Source: Valencia hispanica (lineage: Eukaryota > Chordata > Actinopteri > Cyprinodontiformes > Valenciidae). From it: DNA of 64,000 nucleotides. Below the pieces are notes generated by a model that worked only from the letters and a program-made list of their open reading frames with translations, did not search any database and was not told the DNA's origin. The translations under genes were made by a program, and so were the position numbers. The stretch lies in assembly GCA_963556495.2 (NCBI GenBank), contig OY747704.1, positions 3,995,501-4,059,500 on the forward strand, read 5' to 3'. Every line of letters begins with the position of its first letter. Position 1 is the stretch's first letter. Below, in pieces: positions 1 to 11,084 of the stretch.

Positions 1-690
1 CAGTATAGTTGGTAGTCCTTTCCACCCATTTGGGTTTTGGTTGTTTTATGCCACTACTTATTTCAGGTTAGATATGGTGCCATCTACCCCAGGACATTTC
101 ATACCAACCACACATCATTTCGTACCCACAAGGAACCACTGCTGGTGCCACTCTCTTCTCCTTTCTTTTATGTTTGTTTGCCATGGCTTTTCAAAACACA
201 GTCACCCAAAGGATTTGCCTCCAGCCTTAAAAATGGCCTTTTAGATGTTTAGAAGTCTAGACTTGTTTTTAGTTGAGATTGAGTGATTGTAGAGCCTCAG
301 ATTTAGGAGCAGGGTGGCTTTCTATCTTGCCAGGACCAGATCTTTTGCCTCACCTAACTTCTGAGTCGGTTGCAGGATTTTAGCTGTTCAGTCCACATGT
401 GTTAGGTGAATGCTTACTACTGTGTTCTAGGGGGCATTTTGCAGTTGCTGCTGTGGGATACGGGTCCCAGGGAAGCTTCTAAAGGCTATCTGCTCCTTAT
501 ACCAGTGCTTGTGAAAACACGTCGAACATGGCCGACGTATTTTGGGAAGTTTTTAAAGACGGCTAAATGGGGCAAATGATGATTATGGGGTGGGGTATAG
601 TAGGGTGATCTAATCTGAGTTGGTCTACATTTTTTATGTTTGACTCATAAAATTGACATTTGAAAAGTCATTTTCGTTTGTAGGAATTTG
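1..690. other. No recognisable gene or repeat
   Basis: AT-rich sequence with only short chance reading frames. I see no splice-site pair with a convincing exon, no RNA gene and no terminal repeats here. Confidence 0.5.
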
Positions 691-1036
691 TGGTAGTTTT
701 GGCATCTTAGTTACTCTAGGTACATTTACTTGAGTAACTTTTTGAAAAACTATGTACTTTTAGGAGTAGTTTTGCTACATCATACTCTTTACTTAAGTAA
801 TATTTTCAGGAAGTATTGCTACTCTAGAGTAAAATCTCTGACTATATACCGAGTAACTTCACTGAATGAAGAGCGAGCTTGTTAACCAAAAATGCACAAG
901 ACTCACCTACAGTTTATGTTGAAGTGAGACCTCTTGTTTGCACACAAGCTTTACCATTTTAATGTTGTTTTCTATCTACTGAGACTACTATCAAATCTGG
1001 AGGTCAAGTGGGGGTTCCTTATCCCAGTCTAACATA

Positions 1037-2081
1037 CACTACTCACAATAAGTTAGGGATATCGTGAGAGACTCAGTGAATGTCATACATATGGTGTTTG
1101 TTTCATTTCAGAGATTTTTGGGATGGGGAGGTAATTGTATTTGGGTGATGGACACACATCCTTTTGTGTGTTCCACATAATGGTCTCACTGTGTACAGTG
1201 TGCCTTACATATTGGGGCCAACACCAAAAAATATTAAAGACAACCCTTTTCAATGTCGCATCAATTTCAACATTCTGTGGGTTTAAAAAGCTGGTATTGT
1301 CAGTAAGTCATTCCAACTTCATCCTTCAAACAGCCATGAACACACGTCACCTAACAGACGAGCACTGCCACCTGGCCATAGCGCGCGCCATCGGCTCAGT
1401 GGCAGGCAGTCAGATGTTGCACGTGAACTTGGTGTGCCTCAAAGTGTCATCAGCAGACTTGCATCAAGACACAGAACTACTGGCAGAATTCATGACAGAC
1501 CCAGGAGTGGAGCGCCACGAATGAAAGACCGCAACGATGACCAGTTCTTAAGGACCTATGTGCTCAGACATCGTTATGCAACTGCGACACAGCTGCAGGC
1601 CCGTTTACGAGATGTGAGGGGTACAAGGGTTCCCAGACAAACCATTCGCAACCAACTCAACCGCTTTGGCTTGAATGCCAGACGACCGTTAAAGCTGACT
1701 CCACTGACACCAAGACACCGCCGTGAACGTTTGCAGTGGGCACTATACCATGTGACCTGGACAATGCAGCAGTGGTCTACCGTCCTGTTCACTGACGAGT
1801 GTCTGGTCACCTTGCACAGAAATTATGGTCATCAGCGTTGCTGGAGAAGGGAAGGAGAATGATACGCGAAAGTCAAAATGGTCCCCAGGGTTAGCTTTGG
1901 GGCGACCCTTGTTATTGTCATCATTTTTGGGGTAATAAATATAACACTAATGAAAATTGTGTTTCTTCTCATTCATAATTAGTAATATCAAAGGATACTT
2001 TTACTTATTTCATTGAAATTCAGATCAAATAGGAATAGCATTCATATAAATAACAATATCCCTAACTTATTGTGAGTAGTG
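1037..2081 (+). mobile_element. Tc1/mariner element, copy 1, internally deleted
   Basis: The ends are matching terminal inverted repeats that begin CACTACTCACAATAAGTTAG at the left and read as the reverse complement at the right. They are flanked by TA at 1035-1036 and 2082-2083, the target duplication typical of Tc1/mariner. Length is 1,045 bp, against 1,532 bp for the sister copy at 35450-36981. The missing 487 bp correspond to the central and C-terminal transposase and part of the 3' region. The junction lies in GCTTTGGGGCG near 1895-1903. It is non-autonomous, and possibly mobilisable through its intact ends if a related transposase were present. Confidence 0.9.
1336..1862 (+). pseudogene. 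Tc1-like transposase remnant (N-terminal half, frameshifted)
   Basis: A Tc1/mariner transposase cuts and pastes its element through a paired helix-turn-helix DNA-binding region and a DDE/D catalytic domain. The frame opens with MNTRHLTDEHCHLA at 1336, loses register near 1400-1435, and resumes in another frame (SVISRLASRHRTTGRIHDRP, RSGAPR). It then continues through the second helix-turn-helix region (ATATQLQARLRDVRGTRVPR) to the first catalytic aspartate in TVLFTDEC. It stops at 1860-1862, just before the internal deletion. The second aspartate and the final acidic residue are therefore absent, so it cannot encode an active enzyme. The parallel remnant in copy 2 extends through the second aspartate. 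Confidence 0.85.
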
Positions 2082-2464
2082 TAAATACATAACCTGCTGT
2101 AAGTATTGATTTCATTGGTTTTACTTTGGAAAACATGGATTTTGAAAAATGTCCAGTCTACATGAATTTATTTTGTAAACATGGTCTATATTTCTTTTTA
2201 TCATTTTTAAAATCTAAAATCAAGTGTTATGATCTCAAAACAAGTACTCAAGTACTCAGTTTTTGAGTACTTGAGTAATACGTGACTACTCAAACTAACA
2301 AATATTTTTTTTACTTTTTTACTCGAGTAATTTTTTGGATTACTACTTTGTACTCTTACTTTAGTAAAAATGTGTTGATGTAGTGCTACTTTTTCTGGAG
2401 TACAATTTTTGGCTACTCTACCGACCTCTGTCAAGGACTCATTTAACATTTTGACTGATTTATG

Positions 2465-2885
2465 GGCTACCAACTGGTAAAAGGTGGATTACATCTTACC
2501 GGTAGGGACTCTGTCTTTGACTCGGGTAGAGGAATCAAAGTATCTTGGTGTCTTGTTCATGCCTTATGATTTAATGGAGCAGGAGACGACAAATGAATTG
2601 TGGTCTTGCCTGCAGTAATGCAAGGGCTCTCTTTCTGTCTGTTAGGGAGAAGACAGAGTTTAGTCAAAATCGAAAAAAGATAAGGCAAGATATGTTTACT
2701 TAAAGAATAGCGTAGCATGGCCAAGACTGCACTTAAAGTATATTTTCTACATTTCTTTGATATCGATATCAATCGATATGTTTGTTTTCTATATCATCAA
2801 GCTCTACTGTATATCCCTTCTGGCCTGGGAACTCTTTGGGATCCCCCAGAATGAGCTGGAGAGGGATTTCCAGTATTGCAAATGC
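2465..2885 (+). pseudogene. Decayed Rex3/RTE-type LINE fragment
   Basis: Two short conceptual peptides match the C-terminal part of the Rex3-like protein at 58146-59910. VEESKYLGVLF (about 2525-2560) parallels VEEFKYLGVLF. LLAWELFGIPQNELER (about 2817-2865) parallels RLAWERLGVPPEELEQ. The order and + orientation agree, but the intervening ~110 residues are mostly deleted or full of stops. It is an old, internally deleted copy. The RTE assignment rests on similarity to the better-preserved copy in this window. Confidence 0.7.
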
Positions 2886-3125
2886 TTTCAAGCTGGATTT
2901 ATCTTATTTTTGGTAAACAGTGTTTATAGACAGTCACAAATGGAGTTCAATAAATTTAAGCTGAAATACAGTTATAAAGCAGTTCTGTGCAAACACTAGC
3001 ACCAGAATAAAACTGAAACTGGCTAGTGATAGAACCGTCAGGGACTGAAAACATAACCGACATAAAAATTTAAATGAAAAAACAAACAAGTAAATGACTT
3101 ATAAAAAAAAATGTATGTTGTAAAA
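2886..3125. other. No recognisable feature
   Basis: AT-rich spacer between the LINE fragment and the Tc1 relic. Nothing supportable is seen. Confidence 0.4.
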
Positions 3126-3126
3126 T

Positions 3127-3985
3127 ATGGACTTCATTGCCAAAAGAATGGCATTACTTAACCTCAATGGCATATCGTTCCTAATACAGATGTTTTAATG
3201 CACTATTAGTCCACCCTTTGCAGCTGTAACAGCCTCAACCTTTATGGGAAGACTTTCTACTCAATTTGGTAGTGTGTTAATGGGAATTTCTGATCACTCT
3301 TTGCATTGTGGTTGGTGATGTTAGACTTCCAGCTTCTGAAGCTCTCGTTTGGAGGTCTGTTGCTATTGACTCTGCAGAAAGTTGGAGACGTCTATGCACT
3401 GTGTGCCTCTGCATCTGCGGTGTGGTTTGGTTTGCTGTTTGGCTAGTTTCTATCGTAAAAGCGGCTCATTCAACCAACCCGTACCACACCATTCCTGGTC
3501 TCCCGTAGGACAGTAGGACCATAAGACAATGGTACAGTATGGTTAGGGTTGAGCTACTGGCGTCACACAACACAATCGGTTGATTGGGGAGACAGAACGT
3601 CACTGCTTGTGACAAGCACGAGACAAACCAGTGCGTTTGGGTTTAACCCCGCCTGTCCAGTGAAACTCCAACTGGCGGTTAAAATGTTTTCCTTAATATG
3701 TCGGGCCATGATATAGTGTACCAAACCACATCGACCCGTGGCAAACCGCTCAGTGGAAACGAGCCACAAGCTACTGCTGATTCCAATCTGTTATTTTACC
3801 ACTAATGCTTGACTGCGCAGTATTTAGTTGCAAGGAAATTTCCCATCTGGACTTCTTGCTCAGGTAGCATCATATGACAGTAACATGTTGGAATTTACTG
3901 AGCTTTTGAGAGTAATCCTTTCTTTCACAAATTATTGTAGAATACCATGCACAAATTGCACATGATCTTCACAGTATAGTGAGTC
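3127..3985 (-). mobile_element. Second Tc1-family relic, interrupted
   Basis: The left end contains ATTGCCAAAAGAATGGCATT (3140-3160), resembling the terminal part of a common fish Tc1 family whose ends read TATTGCCAAAAGTATTCG. The interior (about 3195-3420 and 3785-3960) resembles the antisense strand of its transposase gene, recognisable by word order but riddled with changes. The right end is CAGTATAGTGAG. The homology breaks at about 3420-3425 and resumes at about 3775-3785 because another element is inserted. The family assignment comes from recall of the consensus and should be checked by alignment. Confidence 0.6.
3425..3775. mobile_element. Small inverted-repeat element nested in the Tc1 relic
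   Basis: This segment interrupts the Tc1 relic. Its ends are imperfect inverted repeats: GGCTAGTTTCTATCG near 3440 and CAGTGGAAACGAGCC near 3752-3766, the latter being GGCTCGTTTCCACTG when reversed. This terminus resembles those of abundant non-autonomous hAT-like elements of fish. No coding capacity and no certain target duplication were found, so the exact ends are approximate. Confidence 0.45.
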
Positions 3986-3989
3986 AACA

Positions 3990-4890
3990 TGGAATTTGCA
4001 TGTGATGACTTCGAACGCTGTTCTTTGGTGGGGAAAACTTTTGTTACATGTATGTTTGATAAGTGTTTGTGTATTTCTGCAAACTCATTTTTAATCAGGA
4101 AACACAGGTTCCTAAAACAAACCCCATTAGGATATGGACATGCGAGGTGGAGAACAGAGTTGACTAAATATTAAAACACAAGCTTTAACAATGTTTATGC
4201 CAAATTAGTCAGTCTTATTGGACTACATATGTCTCTGGACAGATTGACTCTGCATTTGGAGGTCCCTCAGAAACATATTAGGTTTTGTATTTTCACAAAT
4301 ATTTAAAATGAAATGTATAATATGATCCCATTTCCTTTCATTTGAAACAGAAAAGCTAAAATTATTCCTACTGCTGCTAAAGTAACACAGATTTTACAGT
4401 TATGTAATCAGCGTCTTTTATTTATTTTGATGTTAATACAGAGACCAAAGCAAAAATGTATATTAAACACCCTCTAGGGGTAGTCATAGTTCCTTTATCC
4501 CCAAGTTTCCACACCATGATGTGCAGTTTCAAATTAATTGGAAATATTCCCTGCTGAATTTGTCTGTCTTGTATGCCAGGAAAAAGTGTTGGCAATATAC
4601 AGTAACAGGTGGGGGTGGGGTAGTGCAGCGTTAATCACTGTTCTGTAAAGCCAGACAATAATAGTCACTCCAGCACATCACTTCATTACAACCTCATCAC
4701 CGTGTTTGACCCAGTTCTATGTTTTCCCCTGCAGAGCGTATCTAAAACTTGTCAAGCAGGGTTTCAGATTTCTGTCTGTTTCTTTCAGTCAGCATGAAGC
4801 ACCTACCTGAGGCACTCTTTAGTTTCTAACAGTCAAAGCCAATCATGAGCATAATACCTAACAGTTCCTCTGCCTCTGTATATTCCCACC
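3990..4890. other. No recognisable feature
   Basis: Unique-looking AT-rich sequence leading to a pyrimidine tract (CCTCTGCCTCTGTATATTCC) that precedes the candidate exon at 4893. Confidence 0.45.
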
Positions 4891-4892
4891 AG

Positions 4893-4940
4893 GTTTTTAT
4901 GGTGACCATCCCCTGGAGACAGAACCCAACGACAGCATGG
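4893..4940 (+). CDS. Candidate 48-bp internal exon (unrecognised host gene)
   Basis: A pyrimidine-rich stretch ending ACCAG at 4892 is followed by 48 bases and then a strong donor GTAAGT at 4941. Read in phase 1 to phase 1, the exon is open and encodes the peptide FYGDHPLETEPNDSM plus split codons at both ends. The other frame that reads through without a stop looks less protein-like. The length is a multiple of three, which suits a cassette exon. I do not recognise the protein. Evidence is only splice signals plus an open frame, so chance remains a serious alternative. Confidence 0.3.
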
Positions 4941-4946
4941 GTAAGT

Positions 4947-5690
4947 TCAAACATTTCTGTGCCTTCTGGAAGTAAATCTTATTTAATGTCCTAATTTCTA
5001 CTAAAGAATAGGGGAGTTATTGAGGGATTTTTACTGTATGTTTGTTACTACATTACATATAGGTGTTTCAGTGGTCGGTGCTGATTAAAATAATCACTCT
5101 GGTTTTCACTGGTCAGAATAAAGTCTTACCATCACTTTAATGACTGCTAATAAAAAGTGTTAAAGAAAGAGCTCCCTCTGGTGAGAAAGCAGAGTTTAAA
5201 ATGGTTATCATTTCTAGTCATAACCACAAGAGGGGAGTATAACCTCAGCAGTACCAGCCTCTCTGGATGAAGCTGTGTTTCGTTTCTTCAGCTGCAGCTT
5301 TGAAGGTTTGGGTGAATCCAAAATCCATCAGGTGAAAGTGAACTGAATGAAAGCAGCAACAAGCCATGCCTGGAACCAAATCAACTTTTTAAGTCAGGAC
5401 TCATGAGCTTTTGTGACATAATCAGACAGTGTTTGTTACTAAAATGGATTCAAAAAGTTGACAGTGGGTCTCTGATTTAAAGGAAACCTGCATCAGAGGG
5501 GCTGAGGTGAGGCAGCGGTCCAATGTTAAGGTCCAGGTTCACATGAAGTTCACTTAAGACTCCTCTGAGTGCCATTCCAGCACCAGGTGGCACTGTAGAG
5601 AGGGTCAGAGGTCAGACACAGTTGAAAACAGCTGACCTCACCGTGACTCCTTGCTGACCTGATAGTGTGTTGCTCTCCTTACGCTTTCAG
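4947..5690. other. Interval between the two candidate exons
   Basis: No repeat family recognised. If the flanking exon calls are right this is a ~750-bp intron. Confidence 0.35.
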
Positions 5691-5713
5691 GCAATCTTTT
5701 TCCAAACCTTTGA
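5691..5713 (+). CDS. Candidate terminal coding segment (very low confidence)
   Basis: A good acceptor (TTGCTCTCCTTACGCTTTCAG ends at 5690) precedes this segment. If the exon at 4893-4940 is spliced to it, the frame continues as G-N-L-F-P-N-L and stops at TGA 5711-5713. A GTAAGA at 5717 could instead make it a 26-bp internal exon. The joint reading would be a short C-terminus ending FPNL. Nothing else supports it. Confidence 0.2.
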
Positions 5714-5717
5714 GAGG

Positions 5718-8445
5718 TAAGAGGAGGAGGAGGAGGAGAACAGGGTTGTTTCTAGGCAGTGGAAGGAAGCTGGAGAGGAACTATTAAAGCTGCACACACA
5801 CTGAATAGACAGCATTGTTAGCTTGTAGCAGGATGAGGCGGAAATTTATGAGGCAGTGCCTGATTGGGTTGTAAACTTGACAAGGTAGGCTTGCTGCCAG
5901 AGCTGCTCTCTTTCTCTGTTTTGGCCCTTTTATGCTCCCAGGATGCCTCGGTGCAAGCTCTGGGCAAGGGTGATACTGAGGTCAAGGGGGGCTGAGGCGA
6001 GGCTCTTTGGGCTTGTAAATGCTTCTAACAGGGTGGGAATTCACTGGCCTCCATTCAGTGCCCAAACACCCAGGTCAGGGGGCCAAATAACTGAGCTGGC
6101 AACAGCTGTTTTCAACACTATGCCTGTAGATGTAATACTCTTGTCTCCTTCGATATCTCAAAGTGTTCAGAGACATGTGACTGGTGATTAGCTTCAGATG
6201 ACCATTGGTTAAAATCAGTTCTTGGTTCATTTTGCTGATACAGTGTGTGTGTGTGTGTGTAGGCTCCTGGGCTAAAATGGTCTCATCTTTTATTTTTTCT
6301 GATGTCTCTTTAGACTTCTTTTACGGGTTCATTTTTATGTAAAGTTTCTAAAAGTCAGCTCATTCAATCAATCATTTTGTTTCAGAGATTTTGATGCCAT
6401 ATTAACTTCTGTTTCTGTTTAAACTGTATTTAATTCAAGTTTTCCAAATCCATATTCTTCATTAATAAATAAAAGCTTTTTTTTAACCAGCAGTTTCAAG
6501 TCCTAATCAAAACTAATATTGAAAGAATTTAAGATTTCAAAGCTATAAAGAAATTACTTTGTTGTTGCCAAAGCTTTTTAAAGTTTTATAAATGAATAAA
6601 TGTAGAAAAGGGCAGAATTATTGCACCAACAATTTACAGCTAGAAATATTTCTTCTGTCTAAAGTGTTTCTAATTAAATTCTCCTGAATGTTGTCCTTTA
6701 TAAATAAATACAACAATTTTTACACCAACATTTTGAAAGCAGATATTTATTTTAATTGTTTTTTCCTTAATCCATAATTTCTAAACATGGCGACATTTTT
6801 TTGGTGATGGTCAAAAATTCAGCCTTTGTTTCTTTCTCAAAGGTTTTTTTTCTCAACATTCTACCACTAAGAGCTGATAGAACAGATGCCAGTACCCATA
6901 TATGGAGGATCTCTGGTCTAAATGGCTGTTTTGTGACTTGCATCCTGAACTATTTTGCCTTTATGGCTCCTCCTCCTTTCACATTCTGCTTGACCCCACT
7001 CCAGTACCAGTAGATGGAGTGAGGTTGTCATGGTACTTTGGTGACTACACCTCTCCATGGTTAATCATTACCAGCTTGGACTCTCAGTGGTATCACTCAC
7101 TGTATCTCTGCATCCTGTTTTCAATCAGTTCATTATTATTATAAACCATTTTGTCAAGCAAACACAAAGAAGCGTAAAAAGCTTTGAATCAGTCCCAATA
7201 TCTGTATGGATGACACATCCAGTTTTAAAAAGGCTTGTATATGCTATGAAAAGTCTTTATTTTTTAGTTATATTCTTTGTTTTAAACACTCCCTCTGCTT
7301 TTTTGTTATTTTCTAGTGAACTTTAAACCCAGGTGGTAATGTATTTGGTGTCCCTGATGCACTAGACCCCTTAGACCATCGGGTGGCAGCAAATCCCTGC
7401 TGAACTTCCTCCGGATGTTTACTGCCTGCCACATGCCACCTGGACCCAGTGAACTCAGCACCCATATGGAAGTACTTGGCCTGAGCCCAGCACATGCCTT
7501 TCCTTTGTCCTCACATAACTGGGCTAACTTCTTATGGCGGCATCCAAAAGTCGTTCAAATATCGCCAGGGTCTCATTTCTCTCCGCACTACACAGCATAG
7601 CAGCTGAACACCCAACACCACTACAAATCAGCCCTTCTGTTGATTCCTCTTTGGCATTTAGTTTTCTTTAAAAGTGAATATTACTGTTAGGCTAAGGGCA
7701 CTGATTAACTGAAATAAACTATAGTTAAATGGACAATTGACTACAAAATAAAAGAAAAAGACAAAATAAAACCATTTCTTCTCATTTTTTGACTTTCCTT
7801 TTCTCCTGCTGTGGTTGGCCCAGCCTTTATCCCTCTGAATTTGGCGTGAATGCTGCTCTGTAATTTTGGAGCTGCTGCTGACCTCTGTGCTTTCTTATAA
7901 TTTTAACCTTTAATAATTCATGATTAGCCTAGATGTGATTCACCGTCTTTTTTTCCTCTCCTTTTTTCTTCTCTCGCTTGATTCAACTCGCATTGGCGTT
8001 AGACTCAGGGTCAGCCTGCGGAGTGTTTCCAGGTCAGGGAGAAGTGGGTCACACTGTTCCCAGTGTCAGTGCCTATAACTTCACAGTGTGTGATGACAAA
8101 GCCCAACTCCACAGGGATAAACACACTGAGGTTTGTGTGGCCCTAATACACTTTATGCAGAGAACCGTATCTGCACGCTGCTTACAGATCTCTGCAGATA
8201 CTTTCATTCACAGCTCCTTCTTGTTTCACCGATTTAAAGTCAACCATGTGCAATTTCTAGATTTAGAAATGCTGGTGATAAAGGAGGCCATTTTCATTGC
8301 CTGCTGAGATGTAGAAGTGGATGTCAATGCCTGGATTATGAGAATTTATTTCAAAAACTTTTATTCCGTCAGATATTGGTGTCTAAATTACCTCCCTGTC
8401 ACAATTACACACACAGTCAAGGAATAATGTGAGTCTTAGAACAAT
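5718..8445. other. No gene recognised
   Basis: Apart from the (GT)9 tract noted separately, this is sequence without recognisable repeats or coding signals. Short frames at 7313-7600 and 7978-8307 have no protein-like features I can name. Confidence 0.4.
6243..6260. repeat. (GT)9 microsatellite
   Basis: Uninterrupted GT dinucleotide run. Confidence 0.95.
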
Positions 8446-8447
8446 CA

Positions 8448-8885
8448 TACCATACCAGTTTATTTATATAGCACATTTAACAACAGCATGTGAGCCGACT
8501 AAAGTGCTGCACAAAAGACAGGCAAAAGTAAAAAATTGAAAAAATATACATTAAAACATAAGGCAAAAATAAGATAAAGCAGTAATAAATGCTAAAAAGA
8601 GATTTGAATAGAATCAAAAGCTAAAGAATAAAAGTGAGTTTATAAACGAGACTTAAAAATAGAGAGCGGATGGGGACAGGGTGATTGGGAGAGATAAACG
8701 GTTCCAAAGTTTGGGAGCGCAGACTGCAAAGGCCTGGTCACCACGGGACTATAAACTAGGAGGCTTCTTATTGTCCCCTCAGACATTGTACCTGCCAGCG
8801 CTGGAAGGGTCTGAATTAAATGATGGCTTTTAATGTTTTTCCAAGCTTGTTTCACACATGGACATGAAACAGACTGTGAATAAAG
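8448..8885 (-). mobile_element. LINE 3' end (L2/Rex1-like), antisense
   Basis: The + strand begins at TTTATTTATATAGCAC (8458-8473), the reverse complement of a widespread fish LINE 3' tail, and then runs into coding remnants. Reading the minus strand, the conserved C-terminal block of such LINEs is visible as GDQAFAVCAPKLWNRL (about 8750-8700), followed by a decayed KSRL-type motif. Stops and frame changes show it is dead. The 5' part is missing, as is usual for target-primed retrotransposition products. Confidence 0.65.
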
Positions 8886-8889
8886 AGAA

Positions 8890-10045
8890 CAGGCAACATT
8901 ACCAAATCAGCTCACACAGCAGAGGCCTGTAACGTGTGACTGAAAATCAGAGTGGAGATGTGGAATTTAACATCTGGTTCATGGTGGGAAGCTGCTTCAG
9001 GCAACTACAGTGCTGAGGCCCCGACCGACCGGCTCTGCCAGCTAATAAAGTAAGGCTTTGTAGAGGTACATTTGGCAAGATTATGTCCTGAATTTTTTTC
9101 CCCACTGTAAAATCATTATAAGGATTTTCTTATAGCTCCTAATAATGGAACATTTAGACCAAAAAACTTCTCTAAGCACACTTTCAGCAGTTTGTGGAAT
9201 TTTTCTATATGCCAAGCACAATTGCTTTTGAATAAATACACTGACATAGTTGAGACTTGATTTACTGTCTCAAACTGATTTATCAGCCTAAAAAAATAAT
9301 TGAATTTAGTTTTTTTTTTGTTTGTTACTTATGACATTAGCGTCAGTTCTCAGGTAAAGTGGAGTCTTCATATATAATATGGATGTAACTGGGTGAAAAT
9401 TTAGTATCATGATTTTCTAATGTAAATTCATCTCTGGTTTTAGTTTACCTTCAGTATAAGTGTTACCAACATTATTGTTAGCATCAGTAGTGATAGTAGT
9501 ATTTTTCTTCACTTCATCTCCCTCCCACTAACACACTCAGAATGACATCTACATCAGTAGTTCCCAAAGTTTTTTCCTTGATGACCCCCTTGTTTGTGTC
9601 CAAAACAAGCCCACCAACTCGTACCTGCATACACGCATTAAAAGTTATTATTTAAAAACTTTTCCTTGCAAACAATAAACAGCAGTTGTAGGTTTTTGTT
9701 CTTGTTCTCCTTGTTTTACACTGTAGCCTATATAGAAAATAGTTTTCTTCTGTAAGTCATCAGGTGTGTCTTACACACAGTTAACTTTTTGAATATTTTG
9801 TTTTTATTTTTATTAGGTTTAATTCATTAGAACAGAAAGATAAGGACTCATTAAGATGGATCAGTATCTATACAGTTTTCTTTCCTTCTGTGTGTCACCA
9901 GGTGTATAAAATATGTAGTATTTGTATTAACCGAACAGTAACTGAAAAATCTGAAGGCCAACCTTCATTATGGCAGAACACAATTCCCAGCCCTGACTAC
10001 TTGGTGCAGATGTGCAGACCATTACACGTGGTGTACAGGTAACTC
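8890..10045. other. No recognisable feature
   Basis: AT-rich sequence with homopolymer T tracts. No coding, RNA or terminal-repeat signals seen. Confidence 0.4.
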
Positions 10046-10046
10046 A

Positions 10047-11081
10047 GGCTACATTCACACTGCAAGCAAAAACGCATCAAATCCGTCTTTTTTGCCCATA
10101 TGCGATCCATATATGATTTTTATTTTTTTTAATTTTTTTTAATTTTTTTTTATTTTTATGACAGAACAGCACAAGTTCAATTCTCTTTTTAAAATCCAAT
10201 CCAGTTCACGTTCACATGTGCTAATAAATCTGATACATATCTGATGTTTTTGAAAGCGACTTCAGTTTGAATGGTCATTTTACATTCAATCCGTCTTGTA
10301 TGTCACTGACATGAGACAGACTTTCTAATCTGCACCAGAGGATATTGTATCAATATTCAAAACAAAAATATCATTTTGTTTTTTTAAGGATTTGAATGGA
10401 ACCATTAATGATGACAGTAATTTTTATACCAAAATTAAAACTATAACTGGTTGTTTGTGGCTGTTTTCACCTTCTTGGTTCCAGTGGATCAACTAGATCT
10501 AGTAATAAAACTGGATGTGTTAAAGTAGGAAACAGGTTGGAGTGTTTAGAATGCTGGGACAGTTTTCCTACAGTTAAATTCAGTTTTAAAAATCACAATA
10601 TATAGTCTTACTCATAGTTTTGCGATAAATTGTTTCGTCTCCCCATGTATCGCGATACATATCGTATCGCCAGATTTTTGCCAATACACATCCCTATTCA
10701 CCACAGACTGTGGTTCCGACTCAGGATCCACAAGTACCTCTGTACGAAGGTAGTAGCCACAGCTCCACAAAAAGCCATTGTTAAAATGTGGGCTCTCTTT
10801 TCTCTCAATGCCCTTGTTTCTCTAATTGATTTTTCAAATTAATTGCCAAACTGCTGCTCAAACACGAACATCTGTTGCTGCCTTTTTTACTTCTGTTAAC
10901 AGAGCATGTTGTGTGTGACATCTTGTCTTCTGCGCATGCGGGCCACTTTAGGGCCATGAACCGTTCACACTGGAGTATGTTTGCTGTTGGATTTTAGTTA
11001 GTGTTAACAACCACACAAAAAAAATCACATTTATTCCAAAAATCGGCGTTGAGCATTAAGGCCTGCTGTGTGAATGTGCTC
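10047..11081. mobile_element. Non-autonomous DNA transposon, hAT-like
   Basis: The termini are imperfect inverted repeats: GGCTACATTCACACTGC (10047-10063) and GCTGTGTGAATGTGCTC (11065-11081). The ACATTCACAC core is shared. The ends match the style of hAT-derived fish repeats. Within it, GTATCGCGATACATATCG (10648-10665) followed by CAATACACATCCCTA looks like the end of a second, nested hAT-like repeat. No transposase frame survives, and I could not identify an 8-bp target duplication. Confidence 0.45.
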
Positions 11082-11084
11082 TAA

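Larger units (their letters stand above)
690..2425. mobile_element. TACTT/AAGTA-rich non-autonomous DNA element (hAT-like), interrupted by a Tc1 copy
   Basis: Both flanks of the Tc1 insertion at 1037-2081 are built of degenerate TACTTGAGTAA-type motifs. The left arm is about 700-855 and the right arm about 2240-2425, ending near CGACCTCTGTC. This low-complexity composition is characteristic of an abundant fish non-autonomous element, here split by the younger Tc1. The left boundary is unclear and no clean target duplication was found, so the superfamily (hAT) is inference from resemblance only. Confidence 0.45.
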
